64,000 bases of DNA from Acidobacteriaceae bacterium dw_441 (GTDB taxonomy: Bacteria > Acidobacteriota > Terriglobia > Terriglobales > Acidobacteriaceae), in the NCBI GenBank assembly GCA_018449715.1, contig JAAVVA010000002.1, positions 248,001 to 312,000 of the forward strand. The letters run 5' to 3'. The translations under genes and the position numbers were made by a program. Of this stretch, positions 1 through 7,466 are shown in pieces (the first letter of the stretch is position 1; each line of letters opens with the position of its first letter). The notes beneath the pieces are model-generated. The model saw only the letters and a list, made by a program, of their open reading frames with translations, was not told where the DNA came from and made no database searches.

Positions 1-226
1 AGATCGCCTCATGGCTGTCCGCCAGGTCGAGCAGCCAGCGCGTCTCCTGCATTGTCTGCCGGGCTTGCACGGCCATCGCGCCGTCGATCTCAGCGCCGAG
101 CATCTCTGCGATCAGGTCTGAAGGGAGAAAGTCTCTCTGCAGCTCGCGCATCGAGGCGTCGATCCAACCGTACTCCTCCGCAGAGTATTTCCAGAGATGA
201 TGATGCGCGTCGATCCTTCTGGCCAT
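1..226 (-). CDS. Amidohydrolase (amidohydrolase_2 / L-fuconolactonase-like), 5' part only
   Basis: Read on the minus strand, an open frame starts at the ATG at 226 and runs off the left edge of the window, so only about 75 N-terminal residues are visible. The start reads MARRIDAHHHLWKY, followed by YGWID a few residues later. This is the typical opening of the amidohydrolase_2 family of metal-dependent TIM-barrel lactonases and decarboxylases, in which the His-x-His of the first strand binds metal. A GGAGG sequence lies just upstream of the ATG. An in-frame ATG-ATG pair slightly further upstream is a less likely start. The gene is divergent from the S53 peptidase. The substrate cannot be told from this fragment. 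Confidence 0.75.
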   Translation of the reverse strand, partial: MARRIDAHHHLWKYSAEEYGWIDASMRELQRDFLPSDLIAEMLGAEIDGAMAVQARQTMQETRWLLDLADSHEAI

Positions 227-419
227 TCCGCCTCCGTCCCTCATCATATTCAAAACCCTACTTCCACGCCTGAAAAATAACTCTTCCTTCTCCGAAGACC
301 TTCTTTCTTATTCTCAGAATTTTTCTTTCCACCGCCCGGCGTTCGTCATACTCTTAGGCTCATCGCTTCCTGCACACGGGCCGCTGTCAGAGCATCTCAA
401 ACTCCATCTGGAGGAAATC

Positions 420-2108
420 ATGGCTCCCCGGAAGATCACTCCCCGCTTCTCGACACAACCCCGCATCCTTCTCCCCGGCAGTGAAAAAAATGCTCTTGCG
501 CCGGAGATCGTCTCCACCCCCGCCCCCTCTGGCCGACGCGTTACCGTTTCGGTGATCGTCCGGCGGAAAACACCGCTCAAGACCGCGCACACAACCGGCC
601 GAACCCGGCTCACCCGCACCCAGTTCCGCGCCAGCCACGGAGCCGATCCCACCGCCGTCCGCCTCGTCCGAACCTTCGCCGCCGAGTATGAACTCGCTGT
701 GGAGCCGCCAGCCCCCGGACGCCGCAACATCCAGCTCACCGGGACCATCGCCAACCTGCAACGTGCCTTCGGGGTTTCACTGGTGCACAAGGACCTCAAC
801 GGCCTCGCCTGCCGCGTCCGTGAAGGCGGCATTCAGCTTCCGCAGGAGCTTGCCGGATATATTCTTGCCGTCCTGGGACTCGACAACCGACCCCAGGCAC
901 AACCTCATTTCCGCATCGCAGGCGAACGCGGCGGAGCAGCTGCCCGCGCCGCACAGGGCAGCGGATTCGCCCGTCCTCACGCGACCAGCGTCTCCTACAC
1001 GCCCGTGCAGGTCGGCCAGCTTTATGGCTTTCCCGAAGGAGCCTCGGCCTCGGGCCAGACCATCGGCATCGTCGAACTGGGCGGAGGATTTCGCCAGGCT
1101 GACATCACCGCCTACTTCAAATCCATCGGCGTGCCTGCGCCCAAGGTCACCGCCATCAGCGTCTCAGGAGGGAAAAACTCTCCCGGCGATGCCAATGGAG
1201 CCGATGGCGAGGTGATGCTCGACATTGAGGTTGCCGCCGCAGTCGCTCCCGGCGCTCGCGTCGTCGTCTACTTCGCCCCCAACACCGACCAGGGATTCGT
1301 GGACGCTATCGCCACCGCCGTCCACGACACGACGAACAAGCCCTCCGTTGTCTCCATCTCGTGGGGAGCTGCCGAATCCAGCTGGACGACGCAGGCCATG
1401 AATGCACTCGACGCGGCCTGCCAGTCGGCGGCTGCTCTTGGCATCACCATCACGGTAGCTGCGGGCGATAACGGCTCGACCGATGGGGTTAGCGATAACA
1501 AAAACCATGTGGACTTTCCCGCTTCCAGCCCGCATGTCCTCGCTTGTGGAGGGACGAATCTGCAAAGTTCGAACGGGACCATCTCTTCGGAGACAGTCTG
1601 GAATGACCAGAACGGAGGAGCTACGGGAGGAGGCGTCAGCAATGCCTTCGCGTTGCCCTCGTGGCAGTCTGGCGCCAACGTTCCCAAACCGATGGTTTCT
1701 GCCGGAGGCCGTGGTGTTCCTGACGTGGCTGGAGACGCCGACCCCGAGACTGGCTACATCGTTCGGGTTGACGGGCAAAGCCTGGTCATCGGAGGCACCA
1801 GCGCCGTTGCCCCTCTGTGGGCAGGACTTATCGCCCTGGCCAACCAGCAGAACGGCGCTCCTGCGGGCTTCATCAACACAATTATCTATAGTGCAAAGGC
1901 GAAGTCCTCCTTCCGCGACATTACGCAGGGCAATAACGGGGCCTTCAAAGCAGGTTCGGGATGGGATGCCTGCACCGGCCTCGGTTCTCCCATTGCCCCA
2001 CAGCTTATCGCGGCGGTGAAACCCTCCACGACAAAGAAACCCACGAAGCCGCCAAGCAAAGGGACTAAGGGCAAGGGCGGCAAGAAAACCGGGATCAGAA
2101 AGCGATAA
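420..2108 (+). CDS. S53 family peptidase (kumamolisin/sedolisin type) with propeptide
   Basis: A 562-residue serine-carboxyl peptidase that would cleave proteins at acidic pH after autoprocessing. The N-terminal half (about residues 40-185) is the pro-kumamolisin activation domain. The catalytic domain follows, with Glu264 and Asp268 in GEVMLDIEV, the oxyanion Asp350 in AAGDNGS, and the nucleophile Ser461 in GGTSAVAP. A calcium-site-like end (FRDIT ... GWDACTGLGSP) lies near residues 500-525. The start is set by GGAGG five bases before the ATG. No classical signal peptide is visible, which is usual for this bacterial group. The last about 30 residues form a Lys/Pro/Gly-rich basic tail beyond the catalytic fold. 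The gene appears to be monocistronic. Confidence 0.95.
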   Translation: MAPRKITPRFSTQPRILLPGSEKNALAPEIVSTPAPSGRRVTVSVIVRRKTPLKTAHTTGRTRLTRTQFRASHGADPTAVRLVRTFAAEYELAVEPPAPGRRNIQLTGTIANLQRAFGVSLVHKDLNGLACRVREGGIQLPQELAGYILAVLGLDNRPQAQPHFRIAGERGGAAARAAQGSGFARPHATSVSYTPVQVGQLYGFPEGASASGQTIGIVELGGGFRQADITAYFKSIGVPAPKVTAISVSGGKNSPGDANGADGEVMLDIEVAAAVAPGARVVVYFAPNTDQGFVDAIATAVHDTTNKPSVVSISWGAAESSWTTQAMNALDAACQSAAALGITITVAAGDNGSTDGVSDNKNHVDFPASSPHVLACGGTNLQSSNGTISSETVWNDQNGGATGGGVSNAFALPSWQSGANVPKPMVSAGGRGVPDVAGDADPETGYIVRVDGQSLVIGGTSAVAPLWAGLIALANQQNGAPAGFINTIIYSAKAKSSFRDITQGNNGAFKAGSGWDACTGLGSPIAPQLIAAVKPSTTKKPTKPPSKGTKGKGGKKTGIRKR

Positions 2109-2184
2109 GCACTCACGGTCGAATCCGAAGAGGTTGTGCCGGGCGGCGAAGAGAAGAGCGGTCGAGCTTCGCTCGATGGCCCAC

Positions 2185-2207
2185 ATCTGGCGATACAACC
2201 GCCAGAT
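2185..2207. repeat. Intergenic inverted repeat (hairpin)
   Basis: Arms ATCTGGCG and CGCCAGAT flank a 7-base loop, within a purine-rich context (CCCACATCTGG ... ATATGGGGCACCC). It lies between two convergent genes. About 50 bases later comes a second short palindromic stretch, TTCGCTGCGCTACGGAATG. Both resemble dispersed intergenic palindromes common in Acidobacteria, but no second copy in this window proves it. Confidence 0.45.
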
Positions 2208-2310
2208 ATGGGGCACCCGCACCCAGTTGATGGCCGTACTGCAGTGCTTGAGAAAAGCAGATTCCTTCGCTGCGCTACGGAATGACAGGTTCTAAAAATA
2301 GCGGCTCAAG

Positions 2311-2345
2311 AGAAAGAAAATGCCCGGACCAGAAGGCCCGGGCAT
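2311..2345 (-). terminator. Rho-independent terminator of the cysDNH operon
   Basis: Read on the minus strand just past the cysH stop codon, an ATGCCCGG arm pairs with CCGGGCAT across a short GC-rich internal section and a TTCT loop. The run TTTTCTTTC follows immediately. Position, orientation and T-tract all fit an intrinsic terminator for the sulfate operon. Confidence 0.85.
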
Positions 2346-2376
2346 CTCTGCATCAACAAACAAGGAAGAAGGGGAA

Positions 2377-3072
2377 TTACTCCTTCTCTGAGAAGGTGTG
2401 AATGCCACATTCCAGCTTCTTGCCGCCCCAACGGCCGCTACGGGCATCCTCACCCGCCGCCGGAATCGCTGTGCAGGGCTCGCACCCGATGCTGGTGTAG
2501 CCGCGGTCGTACAGCTCCAGATGTGGGATCCCCTCGCGCTCGGCGTACTCCGTTACGCGAGCCCAATCCCAGTCAGCCAGCACACTGATCTTCTTCATGT
2601 GCTTGCCCGAGGGAACCTTGTGATCCTCGATCTTCTTCAGCCCGGCACGCGTCGGCGACTGCTCGCGACGCAGCCCGGTGAACCACCAGTCGAACGGCTC
2701 GAGCGAACGCATCAGCGGCTCCACCTTGCGGGCCTTGCAGCAGGCGGTCGGATCGACGATGTTCAGAATGCCGAACTTGCCCTCGAACTCCTTCACCGTG
2801 AGTTCAGGCATCGCATTCACTAAATTAAGGTTCCACTCCTCGGCCATGCGATCGCGGTATGCGATCACCTCCGGGAAGTGGTACCCCGTCTCCAGAAAGA
2901 TCACCGGGACATCGGGGAGGTGCTTCCGTAGCATGTGCAGCGCGACCATATCCTCGGTTTGAAAGCTCGAGGTCAGGCAGACCGAGCCCTTCTCCGCTGC
3001 CTGAGCGATCTGCGCGACCAGACCCTCTGCTGTCAACGCCTCATAATCTACTGCCGCATCCATCACACTCAT
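2377..3072 (-). CDS. cysH: Assimilatory adenylyl-sulfate (APS/PAPS) reductase
   Basis: A 231-residue cytoplasmic thiol-dependent reductase that turns activated sulfate into sulfite. The N-terminal PP-loop-like fold is recognisable (LTSSFQTEDM, then ETGYHFPE). Two cysteine pairs, Cys111-Cys112 and Cys197-x2-Cys200, are the [4Fe-4S] ligands of the APS-type enzyme. The catalytic Cys222 sits in the C-terminal KKLECGIH motif. The iron-sulfur cysteines indicate APS rather than PAPS as substrate, which agrees with the absence of a working APS kinase nearby. Its ATG overlaps the cysN stop codon (ATGA), so it is the last gene of the translationally coupled cysDNH operon. Confidence 0.95.
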   Translation of the reverse strand: MSVMDAAVDYEALTAEGLVAQIAQAAEKGSVCLTSSFQTEDMVALHMLRKHLPDVPVIFLETGYHFPEVIAYRDRMAEEWNLNLVNAMPELTVKEFEGKFGILNIVDPTACCKARKVEPLMRSLEPFDWWFTGLRREQSPTRAGLKKIEDHKVPSGKHMKKISVLADWDWARVTEYAEREGIPHLELYDRGYTSIGCEPCTAIPAAGEDARSGRWGGKKLECGIHTFSEKE

Positions 3073-4700
3073 GCTTCTACTCCTGAGAGCCGCAGAACTT
3101 CATCGTCCTCAAGACTCTCTGCCAGAACAATCCGGCCTTCTGCAAACCCTCTTACCTGCTCCAGTTCGTTTACTGAAAGAGAGCGCGCCGAGATCGCCGT
3201 TACACCGGCAAGGCTTAGCGCACGAATCGCTGCCACCAGCGACTCTATTGGAATCAGCGGATCATCCACGATCACCGCTCGCTTTCCACGAGCCTCCATC
3301 CCATCGCGCACGCGTTCGGCCAGCTCCGCCCGCCCTGCGACCAGAACCAGCGCAGCCTGCTCGCCGTCAGCTCCTTCGCTCTCCGAAGCGCCGACGATCA
3401 TCGCCGCTCCAACCGTCGCGTTGGTCAAGCCGTCGATCAGGATCAGCGAGCCGGTTGTGCGGCTCTCCGCGTAGGCATCGAAGAAGAGCGGAAGGTTCGT
3501 CTCCAGCTCGACCTCGGCAATCTCGTTCATCACAAGACGATCTGCCTGCTGGTGTTCGAGAGAGCCGACATCCACGCGGTAACGAATCGCCTTCACCGTC
3601 GCACGAGCCGTCCGTGTCGTGTGCTTCACCAGGTAGGTTCGACCGACAACCAGAGGTTGCTCGTGCATCCAGACGACCATCGCGCGGAAGCGACGAGCGA
3701 TCGAAGGCAGTGCAAGCTCGCCCACAGAGGACGAAGGAACCAGCATCTCGCCGCGGCTCAGGTCAATCTCATCTTCAAGCTCCACGGTCACGCTCTGCGG
3801 ATACGCTGCGGCTGGAAGATCGCCGTCCCAGGTAACGATGCGTTTCACCGTGGTCTCGCGCCGCGAAGGCAGCGCCATCACGCGGTCGCCTGCGCGGAGA
3901 ACTCCGCGAGCTACCTGACCGGCAAAACCGCGGAAGTTCGCATCGGGACGCTGCACCAACTGCACCGGAAAACGTAGCGGGCCATCGTGCCCGGCCTCTG
4001 CCAGCGGCACCGTTTCGAGGAACTCGAGCAGCGTGGGGCCGTCGTACCAAGGCATTGCCTTGCTCTGGGACACGACGTTGTCGCCCTCAAGTGCGCTAAC
4101 CGGAATCACCGTTACGCTCTTCAGACCCAGTTGCGTAGAGAACTCGACGAACTCTGCGCGGATGGCCCGGAAGGTCTCCTCCGAGTAGCCGACGAGGTCC
4201 ATCTTGTTGACCGCCGCGACCACATGAGGAATCCCCAGCAGGGAGGCGATGTAGGTATGTCTGCGCGACTGCGGAAGCAGCTTGCCTTCGCGCAGATACG
4301 CGCGCGCATCGATCAGCACCACCGCAACATCCGCGGTCGAAGCGCCTGTCGCCATGTTGCGCGTGTACTGCTCGTGCCCTGGCGTATCCGCAATGATGAA
4401 CTTGCGTCGCGAGGTGGAGAAGTAGCGATAGGCCACGTCGATGGTGATTCCCTGCTCGCGCTCGGCCTTCAGACCGTCGGTAAGCAGCGAAAGATCCACA
4501 TGACCGTTGGCAGCGCGATTTACGCGGCTCTTCTTCACCGCCGCAAGCTGGTCCTCATAGACGCTCTTGGTATCGTGCAGAAGTCGCCCGATCAGAGTAC
4601 TTTTGCCGTCGTCCACGCTTCCCGCAGTGGTAAAACGAAGTAGCTCCTGACCGAGATGCGCCTCCAGGAAATCCTGAAAATCTGTCGCAATCGCACCCAT
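3069..4700 (-). CDS. cysN: Sulfate adenylyltransferase subunit 1 (GTPase subunit)
   Basis: Regulatory GTPase subunit of ATP sulfurylase. It couples GTP hydrolysis to formation of APS from sulfate and ATP with CysD. The EF-Tu-like G domain shows GSVDDGKST (27-35), DTPGH (105-109) and NKMD (165-168), and beta-barrel domains follow to about residue 437. The remaining about 106 residues (ALVLVAGRAELAERV ... to the end) sit where CysNC fusions carry APS kinase. However, there is no GxSGxGKS P-loop, so the tail is probably a decayed or repurposed kinase domain (inference). The start codon shares one base with the cysD stop (TAATG). Confidence 0.95.
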   Translation of the reverse strand: MGAIATDFQDFLEAHLGQELLRFTTAGSVDDGKSTLIGRLLHDTKSVYEDQLAAVKKSRVNRAANGHVDLSLLTDGLKAEREQGITIDVAYRYFSTSRRKFIIADTPGHEQYTRNMATGASTADVAVVLIDARAYLREGKLLPQSRRHTYIASLLGIPHVVAAVNKMDLVGYSEETFRAIRAEFVEFSTQLGLKSVTVIPVSALEGDNVVSQSKAMPWYDGPTLLEFLETVPLAEAGHDGPLRFPVQLVQRPDANFRGFAGQVARGVLRAGDRVMALPSRRETTVKRIVTWDGDLPAAAYPQSVTVELEDEIDLSRGEMLVPSSSVGELALPSIARRFRAMVVWMHEQPLVVGRTYLVKHTTRTARATVKAIRYRVDVGSLEHQQADRLVMNEIAEVELETNLPLFFDAYAESRTTGSLILIDGLTNATVGAAMIVGASESEGADGEQAALVLVAGRAELAERVRDGMEARGKRAVIVDDPLIPIESLVAAIRALSLAGVTAISARSLSVNELEQVRGFAEGRIVLAESLEDDEVLRLSGVEA

Positions 4701-5641
4701 TAGAAGTAGCCCTCCCGCTTCTTCGACTCCATCGAGCCTTCCTCGTCGTGGTCGATAGCGCGGTTCTCGCGCTCGCTTCTCCGGAAGGTCAGAAGCTCTT
4801 CGATGATCTTCGGCAGAGTATCAGCCTCGCTCTTCATCGCGCCGGTGCAGGGCAGGCAACCGAGCGAACGCATACGAACCTTCTCCGAGCGAACCTCTTC
4901 GCCGGGGAGCAGCTTCAGACCGTCGTGGTAGAGCGTCATCTGACCTCCACGGACGATCAGCGGCCTCTCCTTCGCGAAGTAAAGCGGCACGATTGGAATC
5001 TTTTCGGCGTAGAGATAGAGCCAGATGTCCAGCTCTGTCCAGTTCGAGAGCGGGAAGACGCGGATGCTCTCGCCTTTGCGCAGGCGCGAGTTGTAGAGAC
5101 TCCAAAGCTCGGGGCGCTGGTTCTTCGGATCCCACTGGCCGGCAGAGTCGCGGAAGCTATAGACGCGCTCCTTGGCGCGGCTTTTTTCTTCGTCGCGGCG
5201 CGCACCGCCAAACGCGGCGTCGAAGCCGCCCTCGGCCAGAGCATCCAGAAGACTACGCGTCTTTAATAGACCGCAGCAGTTCTGCGTTCCCAGGGTGTAG
5301 GGATTCGCTCCGGCGGCGATTGCCTCCTCGTTGCGGTGAACGATCAGCTCCGCGCCAATCTCCTTCGCATAGGCATCGCGAAAGGTGATCATCTCGGGGA
5401 ACTTGTAGCTGGTATCCACGTGCAGCAGGGGGAACGGAATTTTGCCCGGATAAAACGCCTTCTGGGCGAGCCTCAGCATGACGCTCGAATCTTTGCCGAT
5501 GGAATAGAGCATTACGGGCCGGGCAAACTCGGCAACGGCCTCGCGCAGAATTACGATGCTCTCGGCCTCAAGCGCCTGCAGATGGTTCAATCTCGCTGGC
5601 AGCAGGGTCGAGTCGATATCGAGAGCTGTGGTCTTGGTCAT
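4700..5641 (-). CDS. cysD: Sulfate adenylyltransferase subunit 2 (catalytic subunit)
   Basis: A 313-residue PP-loop ATP pyrophosphatase, the catalytic half of heterodimeric ATP sulfurylase. The PP-loop SIGKDSS lies at residues 47-53, and the family signatures [27 protein letters not shown] and [12 protein letters not shown] are all present. Length is normal for CysD. It is first in the cysD-cysN-cysH operon. Its own ribosome site is weak (GAAAG about 11 bases before the ATG). A 109-base untranslated stretch separates it from an upstream cysteine-rich leader ORF, which suggests expression is tuned by cysteine supply. Confidence 0.96.
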   Translation of the reverse strand: MTKTTALDIDSTLLPARLNHLQALEAESIVILREAVAEFARPVMLYSIGKDSSVMLRLAQKAFYPGKIPFPLLHVDTSYKFPEMITFRDAYAKEIGAELIVHRNEEAIAAGANPYTLGTQNCCGLLKTRSLLDALAEGGFDAAFGGARRDEEKSRAKERVYSFRDSAGQWDPKNQRPELWSLYNSRLRKGESIRVFPLSNWTELDIWLYLYAEKIPIVPLYFAKERPLIVRGGQMTLYHDGLKLLPGEEVRSEKVRMRSLGCLPCTGAMKSEADTLPKIIEELLTFRRSERENRAIDHDEEGSMESKKREGYF

Positions 5642-5750
5642 AGAAAATCATCTTTCGGAATCATCGAGAAAATCGCCTGGATGATCCCTTCTGAAGTCAA
5701 AGAAACCGATCAGAAATTATAGATAGAGGAAGAGAGAGTCGCTACGCAGG

Positions 5751-5819
5751 TCAACAACAGCGCGTACAGGGACACGGGAGCGTCCGACAGCAACAAGCGC
5801 ATTGGGGAAACGCAGACAT
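5751..5819 (-). CDS. Cysteine-rich leader peptide upstream of cysDNH
   Basis: A 22-codon ORF on the minus strand, ATG at 5819 and TGA ending at 5751. It has cysteines at positions 7, 9, 10, 11, 16, 18, 21 and 22, i.e. 8 of 22 residues including a CCC run and a terminal CC just before the stop. AAGGAG lies three bases before the ATG. It is the first ORF after a promoter-like sequence and ends 109 bases before cysD, the first gene of the pathway that makes reduced sulfur for cysteine. Polycysteine short ORFs that act as cysteine-responsive attenuators have been described in mycobacteria. The same role here is inference, but codon content, ribosome site and position all agree. Confidence 0.78.
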   Translation of the reverse strand: MSAFPQCACCCRTLPCPCTRCC

Positions 5820-5829
5820 CGTCTCCTTA

Positions 5830-5858
5830 ACTATAGAAGTCTCCACAGGCTGCCGCAA
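5830..5858 (-). promoter_or_regulatory. Candidate sigma-70-type promoter for leader peptide and cysDNH
   Basis: On the minus strand, TTGCGG (5853-5858) and TATAGT (5830-5835) are separated by exactly 17 bases. A start about 7 bases past the -10 box would fall at about 5820-5823, giving a nearly leaderless transcript for the cysteine-rich ORF. The AAGGAG at 5823-5828 would then be largely untranscribed, so either this promoter or the ribosome site is not the one used. Confidence 0.45.
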
Positions 5859-5997
5859 CCGTCCCAAAATCTGCTAGACTAAATAAGTCGGAAACGATGT
5901 TCTGGCAGGTAGTTTGTGGCGATCCCGAATTCGCCCGGCAGTCTGAGCAGTACGGAACATTCTCCTTACTTTCCGGCCACTTATCGCAGTACAGAGT

Positions 5998-6074
<77 letters not shown>

Positions 6075-6262
6075 ATAGACCATCCAGGCAATCCCCTTCC
6101 CCCTCTTATCTATGAAAGTAGTCCTGTCACCTTTTGGGGTGTGACTAATTTACTGCCTCCTTATATAGCTACATCTTTCTCTGAAATCTTCAGGGACTGC
6201 CGCTAAAATGGTTTGTTCTAGATTTGGCCCCTTGCGTGCGTAAGGCTCACGTTGAGGACGAA

Positions 6263-7261
6263 ATGACTGAAGCCCAGGATTGTCATACCCCACCTGTTTT
6301 ACTTGGGAACTCCCCGGCAATTCAGCAGATCCGCGATCAATTGCAAAAAGCCTCTCTGACAGAGGTACCAGTGTTGATCACTGGAGAAAACGGCACCGGG
6401 AAGGGGTTGGTCGCAAAACTCTTGCATAGTATGAGCGAACGGCATGCACATCAGTTTCATAAAATAAGCTGTGCGGCCCTGTCGAGTCGATTCTTTGACG
6501 AAGAATTTGAGCGCTATGCAAACCTTTCTGATTCGTCTCGAAGAGGAGACGTCAGACTGGAATCGCCTGCAGAGAATGGAAGAACTCTCCTCCTGGATGA
6601 GATCGGCGAACTGGACCCTATACTTCAGGGACTGCTGCTCTGTAAGCTGCAGGATTCACAACTACCGGGCTTTCATGAGGCAGGCGAGCCCAGCAGAGAT
6701 GTCCGACTGATCTGTACATCGAGTCACGAGCTTGAGAAAAGGATCGATGCGGGAACATTTCGCACGGATCTCTTCTATCGCATCAATGTCCTGCGCATTC
6801 ATATGCCACCTTTGAGAGATTGTGTTCAGGATATTCCTGCCCTGATGGCGCATTTTATCCGCATCTACAGTAAGAGATTCGGCAAGTATCCTGTTCCGGT
6901 AAGCTCACCTTTTGTAAAGAGCCTGCAGACCTACCACTGGCCTGGAAATACACGAGAGTTAGAGAACATGGCCAAGCGCTATGTTGTGCTGGGGGCGGAG
7001 GAATGTCATGTCTTACAAATGTCACAAACGCCCCAGGCGAACGTAACTCTTCCAGAAGACGTTGACTTCACCACTCCTTTGCGCATTCAGACAAAGCGTG
7101 CAGTACAGCATCTAGAGAGACAAATTATTCTAGGCGTGTTGAAGGCTCACAACTGGAATCGCAGGAAGACTGCTCGATCACTGAACATTAGCTATCGTAC
7201 CCTGCTCTATAAGATCAAAGAAGGCCACCTACCCCGATCTGGTAACTCTTCTCCCCAATAG
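6263..7261 (+). CDS. AAA+ sigma-54-type regulator lacking the GAFTGA loop
   Basis: A 332-residue regulator with a sigma-54-activator-type AAA+ domain (Walker A GENGTGKG at 41-48, Walker B LLLDEIGE near 109-116, arginine-finger region FRTDLFYRINVL) and a Fis-type helix-turn-helix end (NWNRRKTARSLNISYRTLLYK). There is no N-terminal receiver or sensor domain. The segment between Walker A and B, which should carry ELFGxxxGAFTGA, is shortened and reads DEEFERYANLSDSSRRGD, so the loop that contacts sigma-54 is missing. The ATG at 6263 with GAGGA upstream is preferred over a TTG 39 bases earlier. It is probably a DNA-binding modulator of the exopolysaccharide locus rather than a normal activator (inference). 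Confidence 0.9.
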   Translation: MTEAQDCHTPPVLLGNSPAIQQIRDQLQKASLTEVPVLITGENGTGKGLVAKLLHSMSERHAHQFHKISCAALSSRFFDEEFERYANLSDSSRRGDVRLESPAENGRTLLLDEIGELDPILQGLLLCKLQDSQLPGFHEAGEPSRDVRLICTSSHELEKRIDAGTFRTDLFYRINVLRIHMPPLRDCVQDIPALMAHFIRIYSKRFGKYPVPVSSPFVKSLQTYHWPGNTRELENMAKRYVVLGAEECHVLQMSQTPQANVTLPEDVDFTTPLRIQTKRAVQHLERQIILGVLKAHNWNRRKTARSLNISYRTLLYKIKEGHLPRSGNSSPQ

Positions 7262-7308
7262 TTTCTCTTATATCTCTTTCCGCATACTCGGGTTTATTGC
7301 AATCGGTT

Positions 7309-7324
7309 TGGAATCTAACGTGCA
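7309..7324 (+). promoter_or_regulatory. Candidate sigma-54 promoter of the nucleotide-sugar operon
   Basis: TGGAATCTAACGTGCA has GG and GC with the exact 10-base gap required for -24/-12 elements, plus matching T, A, T and A at flanking positions. It lies about 140 bases before the first gene of the seven-gene sugar operon and directly after an AAA+ regulator gene. Confidence 0.5.
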
Positions 7325-7466
7325 TCTTTTCTTCAGTGTTAGATAAACAGACCGCTTGAAGAGCATGCAAATCATCTATGAACGCTCATTTTTCTGATGA
7401 ACTGTGCAAAGGATTTGCATAGGGCCGCAATTCAACGGTCAAGTTCTGCATACCGGGAGAGCTTGC

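Noticed and set aside
1164..2222. Long minus-strand open frame (352 codons) opposite the S53 peptidase gene
   Set aside because: It is antisense to a gene with intact catalytic motifs, and its own translation is low-complexity, Arg-rich, without any family pattern or ribosome site.
5642..5750. SAM-type riboswitch or T-box upstream of cysD
   Set aside because: The 109 bases between leader and cysD lack the conserved core helices and the T-box sequence; the Cys-codon leader explains regulation better.
5710..5802. A 30-codon minus-strand frame overlapping the Cys-rich leader in another frame
   Set aside because: It has no ribosome site and a single Cys. The overlapping 22-codon frame has AAGGAG and eight Cys, which is the more convincing coding reading.
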